DNA of 64,000 bases from Cryptomeria japonica (GCF_030272615.1 NW_026729150.1:108399-172398), one strand, 5' to 3'; counted from the stretch's first letter, positions 12,813 through 26,315 are shown. The notes: generated by a model not told the origin, from the sequence alone. A program made the numbers and translations.

Positions 12813-14549
12813 AATACAACTAATAAATAAGATTAGAATAAATAAATATACATAAAACAAATATAAAAAACCCCAACAAAAACAATATTTAGAAATATAT
12901 ATTTTCCTTTTAATAATACAGTTAATGATAAAATTAGAATAAATAAATATATAGAAAAAAATAATTAAAAACATAGAAAATAATAATAATGCATACAATA
13001 TATATTTAATTATAATGTCACCCTAATTCATTTGTTAGAACTACATAATACTAATTTATCTTTTCTTACATTCTTTTTGGGGTGTACCATTAATGCCTTC
13101 ATTTTATTATTTTCATTAAATACTCCAAAGCTTTTAAAGTTCTATTAAATGTTTTTATCTATGGAGAGCTTTAAAATTTCTATTAAATGTTTTTATCTAT
13201 GGACTATCTTAAGTAAGCCTCTAATGAAAGGAGTGGTGACAACAAGTGTCCATATATTCCAAACCCTTTGCTGCGAATCCCTCAGAATTTTAACAATCCA
13301 GTGAACTCCTCAAAAGTGGGTTAGATTTCTCAATGAAACTCTCGAGGTGGGATAGGCAGAATAGTTTTTAAAAGTTGGATTATCCTAAGTGGACTTATAA
13401 CAAGAAGATGAAGGAATGTAAATGGATTACTGAGAGGGGAAGTCAATCAATGGTAACAAAAACTTTAACTTTCTAAATCAACAAAGCTTTAATAATACTA
13501 ATAAAAAACTATGAGGAGTGGTCCCATAATACTAGGTTACATTTCTTGGCCAAACTTGACATTGAAATCAACATTTTGCATCAAACCTTTACCTCCTAAA
13601 ACCTATAGTAGCTAAACCATTAAGAATTTTAAGATGAAGTAAACTATTAATTTCTGAGATTTTTCATATAGATTCTAAATATTTTTTTTTTTAAATAATG
13701 AGAAATTAACTGCCCATATTGTTATGTAAATTTTAATAACTCAATATTCATAGTAATCAACATTTTTCGGAAGTGACATTTATTTGGTAATACATTTGGA
13801 GTTTGGCATGTGTTGATTAGTTACAGGTACTCATGGATACATGGAAACGATAGATGGTGCTGGTTTGGAATGGATAATAGGTCCAACTAAGAGGCATTCA
13901 TCTGTGATAACATAGTTAGCATTTAGAAGTGAAGAAAGTGTATGATACAGGGTACTGTGAAGACTTGCTTGTAGGTTCTTTGTATACAGTTAGTATTGTG
14001 ACTGCCTTTGGTACAAAGGTCTGTTTACTTCTATGTAATGTTGAAAGAAGGATCTTTTTCAATTCTGACATTACCTGTGTAGTGGGAGTTTCTTGGTGTG
14101 CACGTGTTTATGCACTTGAAGAATGAGACTATAAGTAACAGGTTGTCTATGTGAATGTTTTGAAATTCATCTTGGTATACCATGAAGGTATGCATAGTTG
14201 GATGTAATAGCACTTGTTGTGGGTGCTATTCTAGCTATGATTGTGACTAATGCTGGCACATTTGAGTAGCCTTGGGAATGTGATTTTTTGTGTTCTGGAA
14301 GTCAGAGTTAAGTTTTTCTCAGTAGATAGCTTCTATTTGTGTCTCATGGCAGTGGCATGATAGAAGGTGGGAGTATCTATGAATGGGATGATACTTCTCT
14401 ACATGTGTTTCAGTGATACACAAAGTAAACTATATTTCCTGGTGGTTTGTGATCGAATGGTATATCAGCATTGATGGGCTTTTTGAGTCCATGGTTCTCA
14501 GTGAAATCTGTAAGTGTTCAGTGTGGCAGACAGGTCCAGTAGATTCCTT
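12813..14549. other. AT-rich flank, then probable internal 3' end of another LTR element
   Basis: The first 300 bp are AT-rich flanking DNA. A 37-38-bp unit ending in TTTTTATCTATGGA is tandemly duplicated at 13129-13203. From about 13800 base composition is more even, and the stretch leads to a polypurine tract at 14550. It could be the 3' internal end of the element whose LTR follows, but no protein domain can be recognised. Confidence 0.4.
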
Positions 14550-14563
14550 GGCAAGTGGGAGAT
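14550..14563 (+). promoter_or_regulatory. Polypurine tract before the 2.05-kb LTR
   Basis: GGCAAGTGGGAGAT sits directly upstream of TGTTGGGAAT. This is the usual arrangement at the left edge of the 3' LTR of plant Copia-type elements. Confidence 0.65.
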
Positions 14564-16617
14564 TGTTGGGAATGTGCCTCGAATTCTCCTAAATAGGTTC
14601 GGGTTGATCGGAGTAGCCTACACCGATGGAGCAGCAGAGTGTTACCTTCTTGGATGTTGAACACTTTCTGATCGGTGTGACTTAGGCCGATCGGGACAAC
14701 TCTGGCCGATGAACTTGCCTTCAAGGATTCGGTATCGGCTATTGGGAGAGGTTGTTGTTTGTTACACCGATGTCCCGATGGGTTAGCTATCTTCCAGCTG
14801 GAATGCTTCACATATCGGAATAGCATGTTTGAAGTCATCCCGATGACCCGATGAAGTCTAGGGTAACTTCGGCTATTGGAATGACTTGTGCAGTGATTTG
14901 CCGATGATCCGATGAAGTCGCCTTTTGGCATTCGGGTCGCAAATTGGCTATTGGGTTGACCTTCTGAATGTCATGTCGATGTCCCAATGAGATCACTCTA
15001 CCTAGTCTCGGAGTGTTTCTCTTATCGACATAGTGTCATTCTTTATGTTCCGATGACCCGATGAAATCATCCTATCAGGTTGGAAATGCAGATTGGGATA
15101 ATAGCTTTGGACTTGATCTGATGAGCCGATGAGTCAATGCTCTTGGTATTAGCGACCAGGGTAGTAGCTATGTTCCTGTTTTGATGTCTCGATGGAGATC
15201 TCTCCTTATCATAGGCTATCGGAGTTTCTTTTGGAAAGCTGTGTTGATACCCAATGGAGTCGCCTTAGGCTGTCGGGCTTGTCATCAGCTATCGGAGGTT
15301 CTAGTTTGGAGCTATTCCGATACTTGATGAAGTTGCCTTCGACAATCGGGTAGCATCAGCTATTGGGTTGACAAGCTGAAGGCTATGCCAAAGTCTGATG
15401 AAGTCGTCCAATATTGTTTGAGGATTGGAGTAACTATTGAGTGATGTTTTCGATGGGCCGATGAGGTCGCCTTCAGTGTTCAGAGACCAAGATAGCTTGG
15501 AACCAGTCTCACCGATGGCCCAATAGAGTCATCAAAGATCGGAATGAGTTGTGGAGTGATATACCGATGAGGTGACTCATGTGCGGTCCACTCTAGTTAT
15601 TGGGAGATTGGGTCTACCTGTTGGAGGTTATCCTGATGACCTCATGGAGTTGCTTTTGATGATCGGGATTACTTGTTCATTGTTTGGCTAGAGACCCGAT
15701 GGTTTGGTGTTGGCATCCTCAGAGTGATTAGGGATCGGGGACATAGCAGGAAGGTTGTGTCGATGACCTGATGGAGTCACCTTTGGCAATCGGGTATCAT
15801 TGGGTGATCAGCTCTACTGGTTGAAAGTTATACCAATGGCCGATGGAGCGGAGACCGACTGCGGGAGCAAGGTCGAACTGAGATCCAAAAGGTGAACACT
15901 CAGACACTAAGGAAGAGACTGTCGGTGTATATGAATACTAACCGACCCGACTTCCTAATGCATGTGGGATATTGTGTTTCTCACAAATGCAGACCAACGG
16001 TTATACTTCCTAGTGGTTGGAGCGACTAACTATTAGAGTGGCCAAAGGAAACTAAAACACAGCTGGATGAATGGAAGATCGTTGGATTCCATAACGGTTA
16101 TGCCAAATCAACACATTGTAATCTTGGCTGTTACATATGTGCTACCTAAGATGTAATCAGAGTGTGAAGTCACGGGGCTGGCATAGGCCATGTTACACAG
16201 TGAAGAGGTTGCAGAGGCTGAATAGTGGCTTATCAAGAGCAGAACGAAGTGACTACAAAGGGATGTAGTAAGACTACATGTTGTAGTTTTGGCATGTCTA
16301 TAGTCTAGTATGTTCTGCATGTTGTGATAGTAGAGTTCTGAGAACAGAGTCCAAAAAAGAAGATCTGTTAACTTTATTGTAATCTTGTTGTTTACTAAAT
16401 AAACTGATCTATTTTTGGTGGTAGGTTTTTTACCCGTAAGGGTTTTCCCACATATATCTGATGTGTTTCTTTGGTATGTAATGTCTGGTTAATCCTAATC
16501 TTCTATTTGTGTTTATCTTAATCTATTGCAAAAGAAATTAAAATACTTCCTTCCCTGCACATCCCCTTAGAATTGACGTTAGGAGAGCTTTTTCTGTGCA
16601 CTGCTTTCCTTACAACA
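14564..16617 (+). repeat. Probable 3' LTR, 2.05 kb, with a GC-richer repeat array
   Basis: It begins TGTTGGGAATGTG after a polypurine tract and ends CTTTCCTTACAACA, giving TG...CA ends. Near its 3' end it has a GGGTTTTCCC word at about 16440, also seen in the LTR-like sequence near 31060. No second full copy lies in the window, so the 5' partner and any target duplication cannot be checked. The extent is inferred from the borders alone. Confidence 0.6.
14600..15860. repeat. Degenerate array of about sixteen ~66-bp units
   Basis: A core resembling CCGATGAAGTCGCC, followed by a variable half with words like GGCTATTGGG, recurs at spacings of roughly 52-76 bp. Cores lie near 14850, 14907, 14983, 15057, 15124, 15186, 15250, 15325, 15396, 15456, 15520, 15572, 15638, 15695, 15770 and 15839. 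The units are strongly diverged. Base composition is clearly more GC-rich than the flanks. Confidence 0.75.
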
Positions 16618-16645
16618 TTTGGTGCTTGCAAAATGAAAAACTGAC

Positions 16646-16740
16646 TTTTCACATTTGGCGATCACCAAATTTGGCGCGCGCCAAATGTGAAAATTTTAAA
16701 ATTTTGAATTTGGCAAGTGCCATATTTGGCACTTGCCAAA
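16646..16740. promoter_or_regulatory. Cluster of TTTGGC...GCCAAA palindromes (E2F-like)
   Basis: Three nested or adjacent inverted repeats fall within 95 bp. Arms TTTTCACATTTGGCG (16646-16660) and CGCCAAATGTGAAAA (16679-16693) are perfect complements. Inside them is the perfect palindrome TTTGGCGCGCGCCAAA (16670-16685), which contains the E2F consensus TTTSSCGC on both strands. A second perfect pair, TTTGGCAAGTGCCA and TGGCACTTGCCAAA, lies at 16709-16722 and 16727-16740. Binding by E2F is an inference from consensus only; the block could also be a structural hairpin of the adjoining element. Confidence 0.5.
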
Positions 16741-17619
16741 TGTTTTGTATAGGAAAATACCAATCCTTTGGGTTGGTTTTTCCTTCAGCATCCAACCTGA
16801 AGGTTTGGACGACCTTTTCATGCCAATGACGCATTTTTATGAAAAGGTAAAAAGTGACACCTTTTTGGTACCACAACTTTGTGCACTTACCCTTGAGTCA
16901 AACAATTGTAGATTTTTTGAGGGGGAATTAGGAATTTTCTTAGAAATGATCTGTCCCTTAGAAGCCACCCTCTACTCTAACATCTTGTACACCCTTCATC
17001 ATCTTATGCTTCACCATTTGCTTGCACAAAAGATCGAGAAAGTACATTTCAAGGATAGACTATGAAAAGGACCAAAAGATTTCTATATGGCCTTCAAGTT
17101 CGATGACTCATAGGGATAGTGGGAGCATGGTGATGATGAATGTGTTAGGGAAAACAATCCCCAAAACTAGCTAGAGGTACAGTGTCATTATCTATGTAGA
17201 AAATTATCTTGAATGTTTTTTGTTCTATTGTTAATAGCTAGCACGAATCCCTCCCTATGTGTGGATCAGTTGAAGTTTTTTGTTTTTCTACATTCGAGTC
17301 TAGGTTTCCTTGAAATCTTGAATATTATATATGTTATTTCTCTACACATTGAGCATGGCTTTCTATTGTTTCCAATTTTTTGGTTCTTTGAATTAGTTAA
17401 GTATTTGATTCTGCCATACCATTCTGTATGAAATATGTGTATGTGTTGGTTGAAAATTGAGTCATGTTCTCTACTTCCTCCATTTTGTGGGTTTTTTGGT
17501 TAGGTGTCTAGCTAAGTAGATAGGGTTCCTAGATGGAGCAATGCTCTTTATTTTTTTTCTCCTTTCCTTTGGTCTACTATATCATGGTCTTCTCTACTAT
17601 GATGTATGTATTTTTAAAA
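16741..17619. other. Unassigned spacer
   Basis: No sustained coding frame, repeat or terminus is recognised. An inverted word pair (CAACCTGAAGG and CCTTCAGCATCC) occurs near 16785-16805. Confidence 0.4.
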
Positions 17620-18440
17620 TTAAAATAATGGTATCCGCTTGCACTTTGCCCCAAGAAAAACAAAACTTCTCATGTAGAAAGAATTCCAGTCCACCATTTC
17701 CATATCCACAATGGTGTTAGAATCTTGTGCTTCCTCTTCAGCATCAGCACCAAACACAACATTAAGGCTAAATGCATGACCATTCTTTGTAAAACCAGTC
17801 CTAGTAGAATTTTCTTCATGTCCACGAATGAAAATAACCTCTAGCACAAAGTCCCCATCATGAGGAGTAGTATCCTCCTGGTGACCATGAGTGTTGTCAT
17901 ATGCTCTTGCCACATTGTCAACTCCTCTTTCCTTGTTGAGTGGGTGGTTGTTTGATGTACCTTGTAGTTGAGAATTATTCAATCCAGTCTCTACCTCCTC
18001 ATAAAATAGGTTATAGGGACAAGTTGGGGAATGGCATTTGTGGTGATGAGGAGGAACAATGCTTCATATTTATCAAAAATATGATTACACAAGCATTTAC
18101 CCAACTCCCTTTTATTAGTTGAGATGACATCTATGAGAAGCATGTCATCTTTGGAATTAAGGGACCGTTTGAGAGCAGTATAAACACAAAGAAAACTAGA
18201 GTCTTTGGCAAGGTATTTTTGACAAAATAGGCCACCCACTAAAGCTTTTCCCTAATGGAGATCATAACCCTTAATAGAAGAATCTAGGGTGCTATGGAGG
18301 CAATTCCTTAGATAATTTGCAGCTAGATCAAAAACTATAGAAAATGATTGCATGAGGTCCAAAGTATTTGAAATAAACATACTGACCACTTGAGTGGGGT
18401 AAACCAAAACATAAGTAGGCACCCAATAGGTTAACCCCAA
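17620..18440 (-). pseudogene. Unrecognised coding-like relic
   Basis: Read on the minus strand, three successive open stretches (18440-18252, 18239-17991, 17982-17620) give protein-like translations. They include 'SSFLCVYTALKRSLNSKDD' and an acidic C-terminal part with 'VVFGADAEEEAQDSNTIVD'. They are separated by stops and probable shifts of frame. I do not recognise the family and see no catalytic motif. The location among transposons makes a decayed element protein or gene fragment most likely. Confidence 0.3.
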
Positions 18441-18812
18441 TAACTATTCTGATAGCATGGTCAACACAGTGACATAAAGGGAAAAGACTTTTCTAATCTT
18501 TACCTTTGTGTATTCCCCTGACTCTAGAACTTGTTGATTGAGGATGGGAAAACTGACACACTTGTTGATGGGGGGATATCCATAATGCAGAGGAGCAAGT
18601 GAGACCTAAAAAATACTTGAGGGCAAAGACCAATGCTTCACAAATCAAACCCCAAAACTAGTGTAGGGAAATGTATTGGGAAGTAAAGACGTTGTCGCCC
18701 TATATAGCACCACAAACAAACCCACATCATTTGAATGTAGGGTGACAAGATATCATTTTGAAAGAGGAGTATGCAAGCCTGATATGAACCACCTCAAAGA
18801 TAGCAACACACA

Positions 18813-18961
18813 TTTTGAATCCATATTACACACCCTTACTTATTTTAATAATATCTTGAAAATAACTTTATTAATATAAATTTATTTTCAAGATATCTTG
18901 AAAATAAATTTATTTCAACATATTTTTACCATAAGTAAGGGTGTGTAATATGGATTCAAAA
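18813..18961. repeat. 149-bp foldback with perfect 31-bp inverted arms
   Basis: Arms at 18813-18843 and 18931-18961 are exact reverse complements over 31 bp; the left arm starts TTTTGAATCCATATTACACA. The 87-bp interior holds further copies of TATCTTGAAAATAA in both orientations. The flanks (ACACACA and TTATAAAT) are not a target duplication. It may be a small MITE or a palindromic rearrangement. Confidence 0.8.
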
Positions 18962-21610
18962 TTATAAATTGAAATGTTTGGTTGAGCTCCCATATTAATG
19001 CTATTATTAATGGGAGAACTTAAAGTGTTGTTACTATTAAAAGAATAATAATAATAATATAATAGCCTTTATAATAATGATATTACAACTAGAAATGAAA
19101 ATAAATTTAGTTATAAATATATTTCTATCAAATATTAGTAAGTTCGATCTTGACATAGTGTATGGAATAAAATTGACAGATTGTAATGAAAATTGTGGGC
19201 ATGAAGTAAAACTTTAAGTTGCATTTTGAATAATTAATTACATATAACAATTTTGTGAGATTGTTATCATCATGAAATGTACTTTATCTTGGTATGGGAA
19301 AATTACAATCATGCAATGCTAATAATGTACTCTAGGATTAAATATAGAAAAGTAATATAGGTGCTCTTTTGATACTTGTTATGATGTTTACACATCATCA
19401 TGATGATCTTCTTAATGGGGTCAAAAGAAGAATAAAAATTATTTGAGTTTTCATGTTGTTAAATGTTTGGGCATGGCATTCCCATAATGTACTATTGTAG
19501 TTATGATTGTTATACATTTATGCTTAGATGATTTATGTGCTTACATTCTTATTATTAATTATTTTATTGCATGGTTATGATTATGATTTTGTTATGATAC
19601 TATTTATTTACAATAAACTATTATATGCTCTTATTCACCACTCATATATGTGAGAAGATCTTTCCTCGCTCAATTGCACCATATAAAGGCAATCGAATGA
19701 AAGGGAGAATAATAGATCATCAATGCTCTATTTTTTACATTTGATTTATCTTGTTAGTTACAAGCTACTCATGATATTTTTATTCTTGTTTTGTATAAAT
19801 TCATAGGATAACATCTCCAATATAAGCACCCTCAATGGTAATAAAAATCATGAAAAGAAGTGATAGAAAAAAATTATGTAAGTTGAAATCCCTTATGTTT
19901 TTTGTACTACCAAGACCTCTATGTACACAAACTTGGTTGTCAAAATTGCAAACATACATCACTCTCATCCCTATGGAGGAAGAAGATTTTAATACCTCTA
20001 ACCATTCTTTCTAGATCAAACAGCAAATTTTTTTTCTTTTATTTTTAAGCAATGTTAACAAAATTAGTTTGAGACAATATTTTTACTAAATTGAGGGCAT
20101 AAGGTTCATGAGGCATTCTCATATTACTCATCTAAGCCTAATAAAATGATCAGTTATTACACTTAGTTGAAATATATGTCTTTCTGGACCTCCAGTCTAA
20201 AGAAAGGTTCATATTATCCCAAGGTGAAATGTTACATTACGTATTCAATTCTAAATGGCACTTGTAATAGTAATATAAGATAGCAATTCCATAGAAAGCA
20301 AACTAGATTAAATTTAAGATAATAAAACTAGGTTTACGTTACCAAAAGTGTAGTTTTGATAAATAGATTTAACTATTAATTTTCAAAACAAATTAAATAA
20401 ACTATCCAAATTTTACTAAAATAAATAAACCATAAATTAAAAAATACATAATTAGTAAGCAAATATTTTTTTCTAAAATATTTTTTCTTAATTTAGCATT
20501 GATGCACACACAATTCTCATACTCAACTATCATTTACTTTAATCAAATCAATTTATGCTTATTTATATAAATTTATTTGTTTAGCATAGATGAAAATAGG
20601 AAAATACTCCCAATAAAATATTTTTTTATAATTTTCTAAAGAACCTTTATTGTAAAATAATTTATATTTTCAATAAATTAGAAAAAATTAATAATTTTTT
20701 AAATTGTATGATATTATTAAATATAAAATTTTGAAAAAAATAAAAATAAAATAAAAATAGTATAATACAATATAAAAATTAAAAATGATTCTATTTATTA
20801 ATTACAAATAAATAAAAAACTCTAATTTTAACAAATTCAAATTTAAAAAAAAAAACACATTAAACTAAAACAGCATGTAACAATTATTTTTAAAAAAAAA
20901 TTAATTTAAAATAACAGTAATTTTTCCTTCCTAAACAAGATAGAATGCCAAAAAAGACATAAAATTAAATTTGAAATATTAACAAATAAAGAGGGAATTA
21001 CGTAGGAGCTACCTGATTTCAAATGTGGGTCCCCTTTCGCTTACTTCGGACAAGAGGGCACCATTTGTGCGGGAAGGACAAGAAAATGGGAGGGAATGGA
21101 AGGGAATGGGACATTGGGAGGGCCTTGATTTTTTACCGTAAAAAATCTAACGGAAAAAATAAAAAAATCGATGAAATGCTGAAAGCAAAAATTGGTGGAG
21201 AGACTTTTCTCCCGCGAGACATTAGACTTCAAATGGGAGGTTCTTCCAATATAATAGCCTATCGGCTAAATATATAAATTATCGTTTTTAATAAATTATT
21301 ATCTCACATTCTTTCTCTCTCACACACACATATATTACTGTAAAAAATGTCCAAATAAATTATTGCAAATTGATAAAATTTAATCATGAGATTTATTATT
21401 TTTTCAGTAATTTTTACACTATTTATTTCCAATAAAATGCATATTTGACAAATTAATTTAACAACTATCTAATTCACATAAGTTATAAGAATGGTCTATA
21501 TTTATTTGACAAAAATTTTAAATGTTAAAGAAGCAACACATAACAAAGAAATGTTAAATAATCACACCTTTTAGAGAATATTTTTCACAAAATATTTCTT
21601 GAAGAATTGA
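18962..21610. other. AT-rich spacer
   Basis: Mostly A/T-rich DNA without sustained coding frames. A less AT-rich patch at 21020-21260 has a short open frame that I do not consider a gene. No transposon ends are recognised. Confidence 0.5.
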
Positions 21611-21614
21611 ATTA

Positions 21615-21615
21615 C

Positions 21616-21688
<73 letters not shown>
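21615..21688. repeat. Compound microsatellite (TA)n(GA)n
   Basis: About 12 TA units (21615-21639) run directly into about 25 AG units (to 21688). Confidence 0.95.
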
Positions 21689-21695
<7 letters not shown>

Positions 21696-24420
21696 CACAT
21701 TTCATTCCCATTTTGAAATTACATAAATTATTTTATATTAAAAGATAACCTCATAATACAACATCACTAGAGAAGTGCTCTAAATCCTTTATTCATTAAC
21801 TTGAAGCAATAACATGAAAGGAAAATGGTATGACTCTCCACCCAACCATAGGATTGGTATTCAAATCCACCCTTAGCAAGAGATAGAATACATAGCAAGA
21901 AAATCAACCCAGAACATACACTTTACCACATCACATTTTAAGCATTTCTTCACAAGAAACATAAAAAAATAACTCACCAAAATCTCTAAGGAACTCTATG
22001 TGGAGTCCCTTATACTATTAGGGGCTATCAACCATATAGGGTTAAAGAATAATAATAAATTTATTTCCTCAACTTCTTCCATAGTTTCCAACCTTCATCA
22101 ACCCTACAATTGTGCAAAAATGGAAATTCTACAAATTACCTCATTCCTCCATCACAACAATATTGGATACTCATATCCATAATAAGTAAAGCATAGAGAA
22201 CTCTCACCCTTAAGATAAATTAGGGTACTCTTAGCCATAACAACAAATACTTATGTGCACACTCCTAGTTAAACCCCATCACATGGAGGACCAAATCTCT
22301 CCCAAGGGCAGTCTACACCCACACATATTTGAACACTTTTAAAATAATTTGCAACAATTCTATATGATTTAGACATAATACCAATCACAAATTCCTTAGA
22401 TAAATATAAAAAATAAGCAATAGCCTTTTTTCTTCAAAACAACATTCAAATGATTTCTAAACAAATGGTTTGATTCCCTACTTTAACAAGAAATCCAAGA
22501 AAATGTAAAATTTATGGAGAATCCCTTCCAATATTTATCCTTACTATCTTCTTCCCCACCACTTTCCTCAAAACCTTCTTCCAAAACCTCTCACCAAAAC
22601 TAGAAGCTCAAAAAAAAAGCAGATGACAAAAGACCCTCTCGACAAAGAAGAATGGAAATAAAATAAGAAAGAGAGAGAAACTCTCACATATAACTTCTCA
22701 ACCAACTCATTGTCATCACTTTTGGGTAAGAGAATTTTTAGAACACTAAAAAAATGTATAAATAGATGTATTATACTCCAAAAGACCCCCAAAATCCTTA
22801 TCTAACACCTGGGGTCACTATTAGAACATAAAACTTGGTATTATACACCCATCAAAGTAAAATGGATAATTATGACCAACATCACTTAAAAACTATTACA
22901 CTTACACCACTCAAAACATAAATGCACATGAAATTATAAATAATTTGGTTATGTATTCCTCCTCTCTTTCCCTTGGCAAAATTTAGCTATTAATTTAACA
23001 ACCAATGTCAATATTGTATGACGAATAGATAAATTAATATATGAAGAACTTAACATGTATTAAAAAATTTATCTAAAAATTCATCTTTATGGAGAACAAT
23101 ATGTATACAAAATCCATCCATTACTACATAAGGGCTAAATAGAAATAAACATTCACAAGTGACCATAAATAAGCTATTAGTGATTATAATCAATCTAACA
23201 TAAATAAGTTGTTAGAAAATTCATAAATAACCTATTAGTGATCATAATAAATCTAACATATAAACTAGATTCACTAGAAAAAATTGCACAATATAGAACA
23301 ATATCACAACATCCCAGATATTAATACATCTTCAAAATCATTGGCAATTTTAAGCTTAACATAAATCATGAAGCAACAATCACAAAGACATGAATGAATG
23401 GAAATTCCATAGGGATCACACATGGAGCGGTCTCACAAATATGACATTCAATTCACTCCCTTGCACCTAGAGGGTGTTGCCTATAAATCTAGCATTGTGG
23501 ATTGGTCATTTAGGGGCATGACCTTCTGCAGACATTTTATTATTTTAGTGAGATAATTATGGACAATTTAAATAATAAAAAAATAGGATAAATATTTCAA
23601 AGAACCCATGCAAATCAAATAATAATATGTTGTGAAATAATATGTCTCTTAGTCTGAATAAAATGAAATTATGGTATCCATTTTATTTTTGAGGAATGAG
23701 TTATCTTCTAATCATTGAGGGTTTGCGTGAACCCCTCAAAATAATTAAATTTCATCGCTCTATATAAATAAATAAGAACTCCAACACTTGAACCATTAGT
23801 TCTTAAGCCTTCACCCCTATAGACTAAAAATACCTTTGGATATCTTTATATAAATTAGGATATCTCTCAATGTTAGGATATCTCTATTAAATTAATGTAC
23901 AAACCTATATATTAGGATATTTCTCACATACTATAAACTTTAATAGGAAGCATATAAAATATATGTATTAGAGAACCTTCTTAAAACTCAAATATTGTTT
24001 GATATTAAGTGGTATCACTTAATATTAGATTCTTAAATAATTTTTGGTTCTCCTATTTTTTTGATCGGTAAGGGGTTGAAGCCATTAATGCATTTGACTA
24101 CATCTATGAACCATTGAGGTCACATTTTTGAGGGACCTCATCCTTAGAGATGTTTTTTTGCCATTGCCTATGCATGGCACGCCACCTTATCACTCTGTTG
24201 CACACACATGACAACTCACCCTTATATCTCCTCTACCTCACGCAAGTGAAACCTTATCTCTCTATCACCACATGCAGGTGTCACCTTATTTCTCCATCAC
24301 CACATGCAGACATCTTCCTATCTCTCCATGGTGACAATGCCCTCTCCTTATAACTCATCTATCACATGCCGCTTATGCCAATGGTTACCTCCACGCAATT
24401 GTCTGTTTCTCCATGTTGTC
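21689..24420. other. AT-rich spacer
   Basis: No gene is recognised. Near 23150-23260 a short word (CTATTAGTGATnATAAT followed by CTAACATA) occurs twice. At 24150-24360 the motif CACCACATGCAG with 'CCTTAT(C/T)TCTC' recurs in a pyrimidine-rich stretch. Confidence 0.45.
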
Positions 24421-24427
24421 AACATGT

Positions 24428-24522
24428 GCCTACAAGATGGAATGCACAAGTTTTGAACTTGTGATCACCCTATAAAAAAGTCTCATGACTTATCGTCACA
24501 CTACAGGGTCATCCCCTGGTTC
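24428..24522 (-). mobile_element. Possible tRNA-related SINE fragment
   Basis: Read on the minus strand, the sequence has a GTAGTGTGACGATAAGTC word resembling a polymerase III A box. About 30 bp later is CAAGTTCAAAACTTG, resembling a B box (GTTCAANNC). This spacing is typical of the head of plant tRNA-derived SINEs. No tail or target duplication was found and the match to consensus is loose. Confidence 0.25.
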
Positions 24523-26315
24523 TCCATTATTTTAACAAAGAGAGACCACTTGAAAAAAAAATATCTAGTACAATTTCTTTCTTTTTGATATCCTCAAAAG
24601 CTAGATAATTATCTTCTTGAAGTTTTCATCTTTCTTTCTTGTGAAAATAACTCAACCATATTGTTTGATAGTTATAGATAGACTATCACTAAAATTTATT
24701 ATTTTATAAAATTATTTCTTGTTTAATAATATAAATTGAGTGATTATGAGGAAGTTACTTGTATGTTCACATTGTTTTTCATTAAAAAGGTTCTTATAAA
24801 AGTACTAGATGTTTTGTTTTTCTTTGTTATTAATTTTCATTAATATTTTGGATCATATTTTATCATTCATTAATTAGAATGAGTTCAAAAATAACAAAAA
24901 GGTTATGATTTTTTAAAAATAATTTAGATTATATTTCAATTTTTTTTATTGACATCAAAATAACTAATAAAAAGATTTAAATTTGTTGACAAAAATCAAA
25001 CCGTCAAATAGTTCCTATATATTCTTGAAATAAAGCTTATAAGTTGTGATAATATTCAAATAGTTAATAAACTTTTGGTAGCGTATTTTTCACAATTTTG
25101 TTGTGTCAAACTAAATCCACCTAAATCTATTACATGTGGTTAAGAGAAAATAAAATTGCGTAGAATAATCTACATATTGGAAGCTAGAGATATAAGTAAA
25201 AAATTTATATGATTTCACAAAGATTTCTTAAAAAAACTTTAAATTCTAGAATAAATAATGAGATTGTAAAAAATGGAATGTTTTAGATTTCATATTATTT
25301 TAGATTTTTTAAAATAAAATAAATACAAATAAATAAATGTTCAATATATTAGATTTCAACGATATTCATTATGTCATATACTTTATTTTATTTTATATTA
25401 TGTTGTTTGTTTCTTACTATTCTATGAAAAAATTCAACAACATCTAATTGCATCCAATAATTACTTGACCATTAAACTAAGTTCTCCTCGACAATTATCT
25501 AGAATGTTTTAAACATTAAAAGTACGAATTAAATCCAAAAATATAACACTTTAATTTTAAAATAAATAATTAAAATATGAAAAATACAACATTCTAAATT
25601 TTACATTGTTATAAATATTATGAAGAAAATAAAACACTAAATAATACATTGACTTATACATAATACAACTCGTTCCTTAAACTATATAACCCATTCTTAT
25701 CCTATTTTACTATTTGTCGCTGCCTGTCTTACTTTCTTAAAGCCCTTTTCTTTTATAGATTTTTTAACATACACAAAAACCAAGAGCAACCAATTTAGAT
25801 GGATGGTTAACCAAAAGAAACTCAATCAACGAGTCAAAACTCATTCTGAAACAACCTTTCAATAAAAATAATTGAATAATAGTAAGCAGAGTGAACTTAA
25901 TAACTCCTTTGTAACACTATAATTTATAAGAAATGATGATGTAGAGTGCCTTCTCCTCAGACAGAAGCATTCAGTAGCTTCCTCCTTGTACTATAGACAA
26001 AGTGAAAATAAAAGAACATAAGTAGTAACACAATGTACGAAAAAAGATCCAGTCACATTATATTTACATATCTCCACTCCCATTTGTTTGATAACAAAAA
26101 CTGCAACCTTAGCTTGAACACTCCCTAAATTATAGATTAGACTCTTGATGAAACAACTCCACTACTAAACTTTCATTAACTCTTAAAAATAGCATGCTCA
26201 TGAACAGCTCCACTACTAAACTTTCGTTGCCTGTCTTACTTTCTTACAAGGCTGGTCAAGTGGCGCTTATTATAAATGATTCCTATTACCAGCTCCAAAA
26301 AACCCTAGCCAAATG
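24523..26315. other. AT-rich 3' flank of the lectin receptor kinase
   Basis: No open frames of note. The part from about 25780 to 26315 is the 3' flank of the receptor kinase. It recurs in inverted, diverged form at about 29390-30240, so this flank was part of the duplicated unit. Confidence 0.6.

Noticed and set aside
14600-15860. CRISPR array
   Set aside because: Units are degenerate, not identical repeats with unique spacers, and the genome is a plant nuclear genome.
21023-21277. Small gene of 84 codons in a less AT-rich patch
   Set aside because: No recognisable domain or splice context, and composition bias alone can explain the open frame.
24428-24522. A functional tRNA gene
   Set aside because: The A and B box resemblance is loose and no cloverleaf can be drawn; at most a SINE trace.
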